A stretch of 44,625 nt of DNA from Nostoc calcicola FACHB-3891 (GTDB lineage Bacteria > Cyanobacteriota > Cyanobacteriia > Cyanobacteriales > Nostocaceae): the NCBI RefSeq assembly GCF_014697355.1, contig NZ_JACJRQ010000058.1, positions 1 to 44,625 on the forward strand. The letters run 5' to 3'. Shown here piece after piece: positions 43,521-44,625 of this stretch. Position numbers and translations under genes: made by a program. Numbering within the stretch: the first letter of the stretch is position 1; the number at the start of each line of letters is the position of its first letter. The notes under the pieces were generated by a model. It was not told the DNA's origin. It made no database searches and worked only from the letters and a program-made list of their open reading frames with translations.

Positions 43521-44000
43521 GTGATCAACGCCATACAAATTAACGAAAATTTGACAACCACAGGACAAGTCATTCCAAAACAGCTCGAGCAAGCTAGCCA
43601 AGAAGGTTTTAAGTCCGTTTTAAATCTGCGATCGCCTGATGAGTTGGGATTTTCCCACGATGAGCAACGGGTAGCCCAAGCATTGGGGCTGTACTATACA
43701 AATGTGCCACTCAAACTGGAAGCACTAAATGAAGAGTTAATTACTAAAATACTGACAACACTCGAACAAATTCCAAAACCAGCAGTTGTGCATTGTGCCG
43801 CAGGGATGCGATCCACTGGAATTGCGCTGTTGAGTGTCGCTATTAAAGAAGGATTAACACCAGAGCAAACCTTATCAAAAGCTCGGAATGTAGGCTTTGG
43901 GTTTTTTGAACACGCTGGTGTTAGTCCTCGGTTGAAGCAACTATTTGTGGACTATGTTAACAAACACGCGAAGGTAGCTGTAACCGTTAGTAATAATTAA
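43521..44000 (+). CDS. DUF442-type (beta-lactamase hydrolase-like) phosphatase-fold protein
   Basis: About 159 residues. INENLTTTGQVIPKQLEQAS, then GFKSVLNLRSPDELGF, and the catalytic-type loop AVVHCAAGMRSTGIALL match the DUF442 family, a dual-specificity-phosphatase-like fold whose loop is Cys-X4-Arg. In other bacteria related domains are fused to a sulfide-handling metallo-hydrolase; here it is free-standing. The open frame can be extended to TTG 43464, and an ATG lies at 43497, but GTG 43521 has the best ribosome binding site (AAAGGAG, 6 bp upstream) and gives the usual N-terminus. Substrate unknown. Confidence 0.85.
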   Translation: MINAIQINENLTTTGQVIPKQLEQASQEGFKSVLNLRSPDELGFSHDEQRVAQALGLYYTNVPLKLEALNEELITKILTTLEQIPKPAVVHCAAGMRSTGIALLSVAIKEGLTPEQTLSKARNVGFGFFEHAGVSPRLKQLFVDYVNKHAKVAVTVSNN

Positions 44001-44069
44001 TAGAAATCAATACGGTTCAGTTAAGGTTTTTTGATTAAAATTCTAAATTCCAAAGACGGGATAAATCGC

Positions 44070-44475
44070 AATACCTTTCGGTTAAGGGGGAAAGGGGAAG
44101 GGGGAAAGGGAAAAGGGGTAAGGAGGAAGGGGGAAAGGGGAAGGGGGAAAGGGAAAAGGGGTAAGGGGGAAGGGGGAAAGGTTAAATAATTCGTAATTAA
44201 GTTTTGTGAAAGCGTTGCTCCCGCCGAGTCTGCGATAGCGCCAGCGGCAAGCGAGTACTCGAGCGTCGCGTCCGGGGATTTAGACCCCGACCCAAAACTG
44301 GCCAGTTATTGAACCAGGGGATTTAAACCCACGGTACTCGGTTAAATTTATCCCTTTACCCTTTACCCTTTACCCCTGTTTTTAATTCTTACCCTTTGCC
44401 CTTTCCCCTTCTCGGTAAAAAATATTTGATACATCAATCATGACTTTTAAAACATCCTTTTAACCGAAAAGTATT
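44070..44475. repeat. 406-bp polypurine/polypyrimidine element with 16-bp terminal inverted repeats
   Basis: AATACCTTTCGGTTAA (44070-44085) and TTAACCGAAAAGTATT (44460-44475) are inverted with one mismatch. Inside are a G/A tract (44085-44180), a GC-rich middle (44210-44340), and a C/T tract (44350-44410) that copies the sequence at 3030-3120. No coding region. Confidence 0.6.
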
Positions 44476-44487
44476 CTAATAGATATG

Positions 44488-44512
44488 AGTACACCACGGG
44501 CACGGCACTGCC
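44488..44512. repeat. Left part of a truncated family-A hairpin element
   Basis: GAGTACACCACGGGCACGGC followed by ACTGCC matches the left half of the element at 27588-27688 (GTACACCCGTAAGGGCACGG..ACTGCC). It stops where the IS-like terminal repeat begins. Confidence 0.5.
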
Positions 44513-44530
44513 CATTGGTGTCAACTTAAG
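44513..44530 (+). repeat. Left terminal inverted repeat of a probable insertion sequence
   Basis: CATTGGTGTCAACTTAAG is the exact inverted copy of 96-113. It is followed after 61 bp by an ATG-started basic frame. Confidence 0.55.
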
Positions 44531-44591
44531 CAAAAAGTGAGCAACAGATGTAATCTAAGAACATTGATAAAGATGTTCTTAGTGATACATC

Positions 44592-44625
44592 ATGGCGAGA
44601 AAAAGACCAGCTAGAATTGGCAACC
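44592..44625 (+). CDS. N-terminal start of a probable transposase (partial)
   Basis: ATG 44592 opens MARKRPARIGN and runs off the right edge. The basic N-terminus and its place just inside the inverted repeat suggest a transposase. Its C-terminal end is probably of the same type as the tail at 2-100. A family cannot be assigned from 11 residues. A small inverted repeat (AAGAACAT / ATGTTCTT, 44558-44580) lies just before it. Confidence 0.4.
   Translation, partial: MARKRPARIGN

Overview
This window looks like chromosomal DNA of a filamentous, probably heterocyst-forming cyanobacterium of the Nostoc/Anabaena type. The evidence is dense GCGATCGC (HIP1) palindromes, two high-light-inducible (Hlip) genes, an xisH/xisI pair, a mycosporine-like amino acid (MAA) sunscreen cluster, and many short repeats and hairpin elements in the spacers. 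No phage, plasmid, CRISPR or rRNA genes were seen.

Layout. 1-250: right end of a probable insertion sequence followed by a cut-off hairpin repeat. 254-6298: a ClC chloride/proton antiporter fused to CBS and universal-stress domains, then a 1032-residue membrane protein built from seven copies of a helical module. 6889-7357: tandem Hlip genes. 8311-13296: a large RTX-type exoprotein with two blocks of exactly seven FG-GAP repeats, probably two seven-bladed propellers. 13456-19828 (minus strand): an ArsB/NhaD-family permease, a universal stress protein gene, and a three-gene ABC importer of the NrtABD/CmpABD type. The stress gene and the ABC operon each lie behind what I read as a c-di-AMP (ydaO-yuaA class) riboswitch. 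20656-24281: sensor kinase, xisI, an xisH copy broken by one in-frame stop, RNase III and a NYN/LOTUS-like protein. 24943-26683: tRNA-Val(GAC), then a cobalamin riboswitch leading a small Cys-rich DUF1636-type protein and precorrin-6A reductase. 26706-32622: a CYTH-like protein, nagA diverging from purE, a broken amt gene and an intact amt gene.

32932-41209 is the most coherent system. mysA-mysB-mysC-mysD (minus strand) diverge from an MFS transporter and a PhyH-type Fe(II)/2-oxoglutarate dioxygenase that fits MysH. Together these would make 4-deoxygadusol, mycosporine-glycine, a di-substituted MAA such as shinorine or porphyra-334, and then palythine-type products. The transporter is a candidate MAA exporter. 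The rest holds a GT14-like glycosyltransferase, a GNAT acetyltransferase, a DUF442 phosphatase-like protein and, at the right edge, the left end of what appears to be a second copy of the same insertion sequence in the same orientation.

The spacers are rich in non-autonomous mobile-like elements. Several have clear terminal inverted repeats, and one is flanked by a 9-bp direct repeat that looks like a target-site duplication. All functions come from reading motifs by eye; no database search was run.
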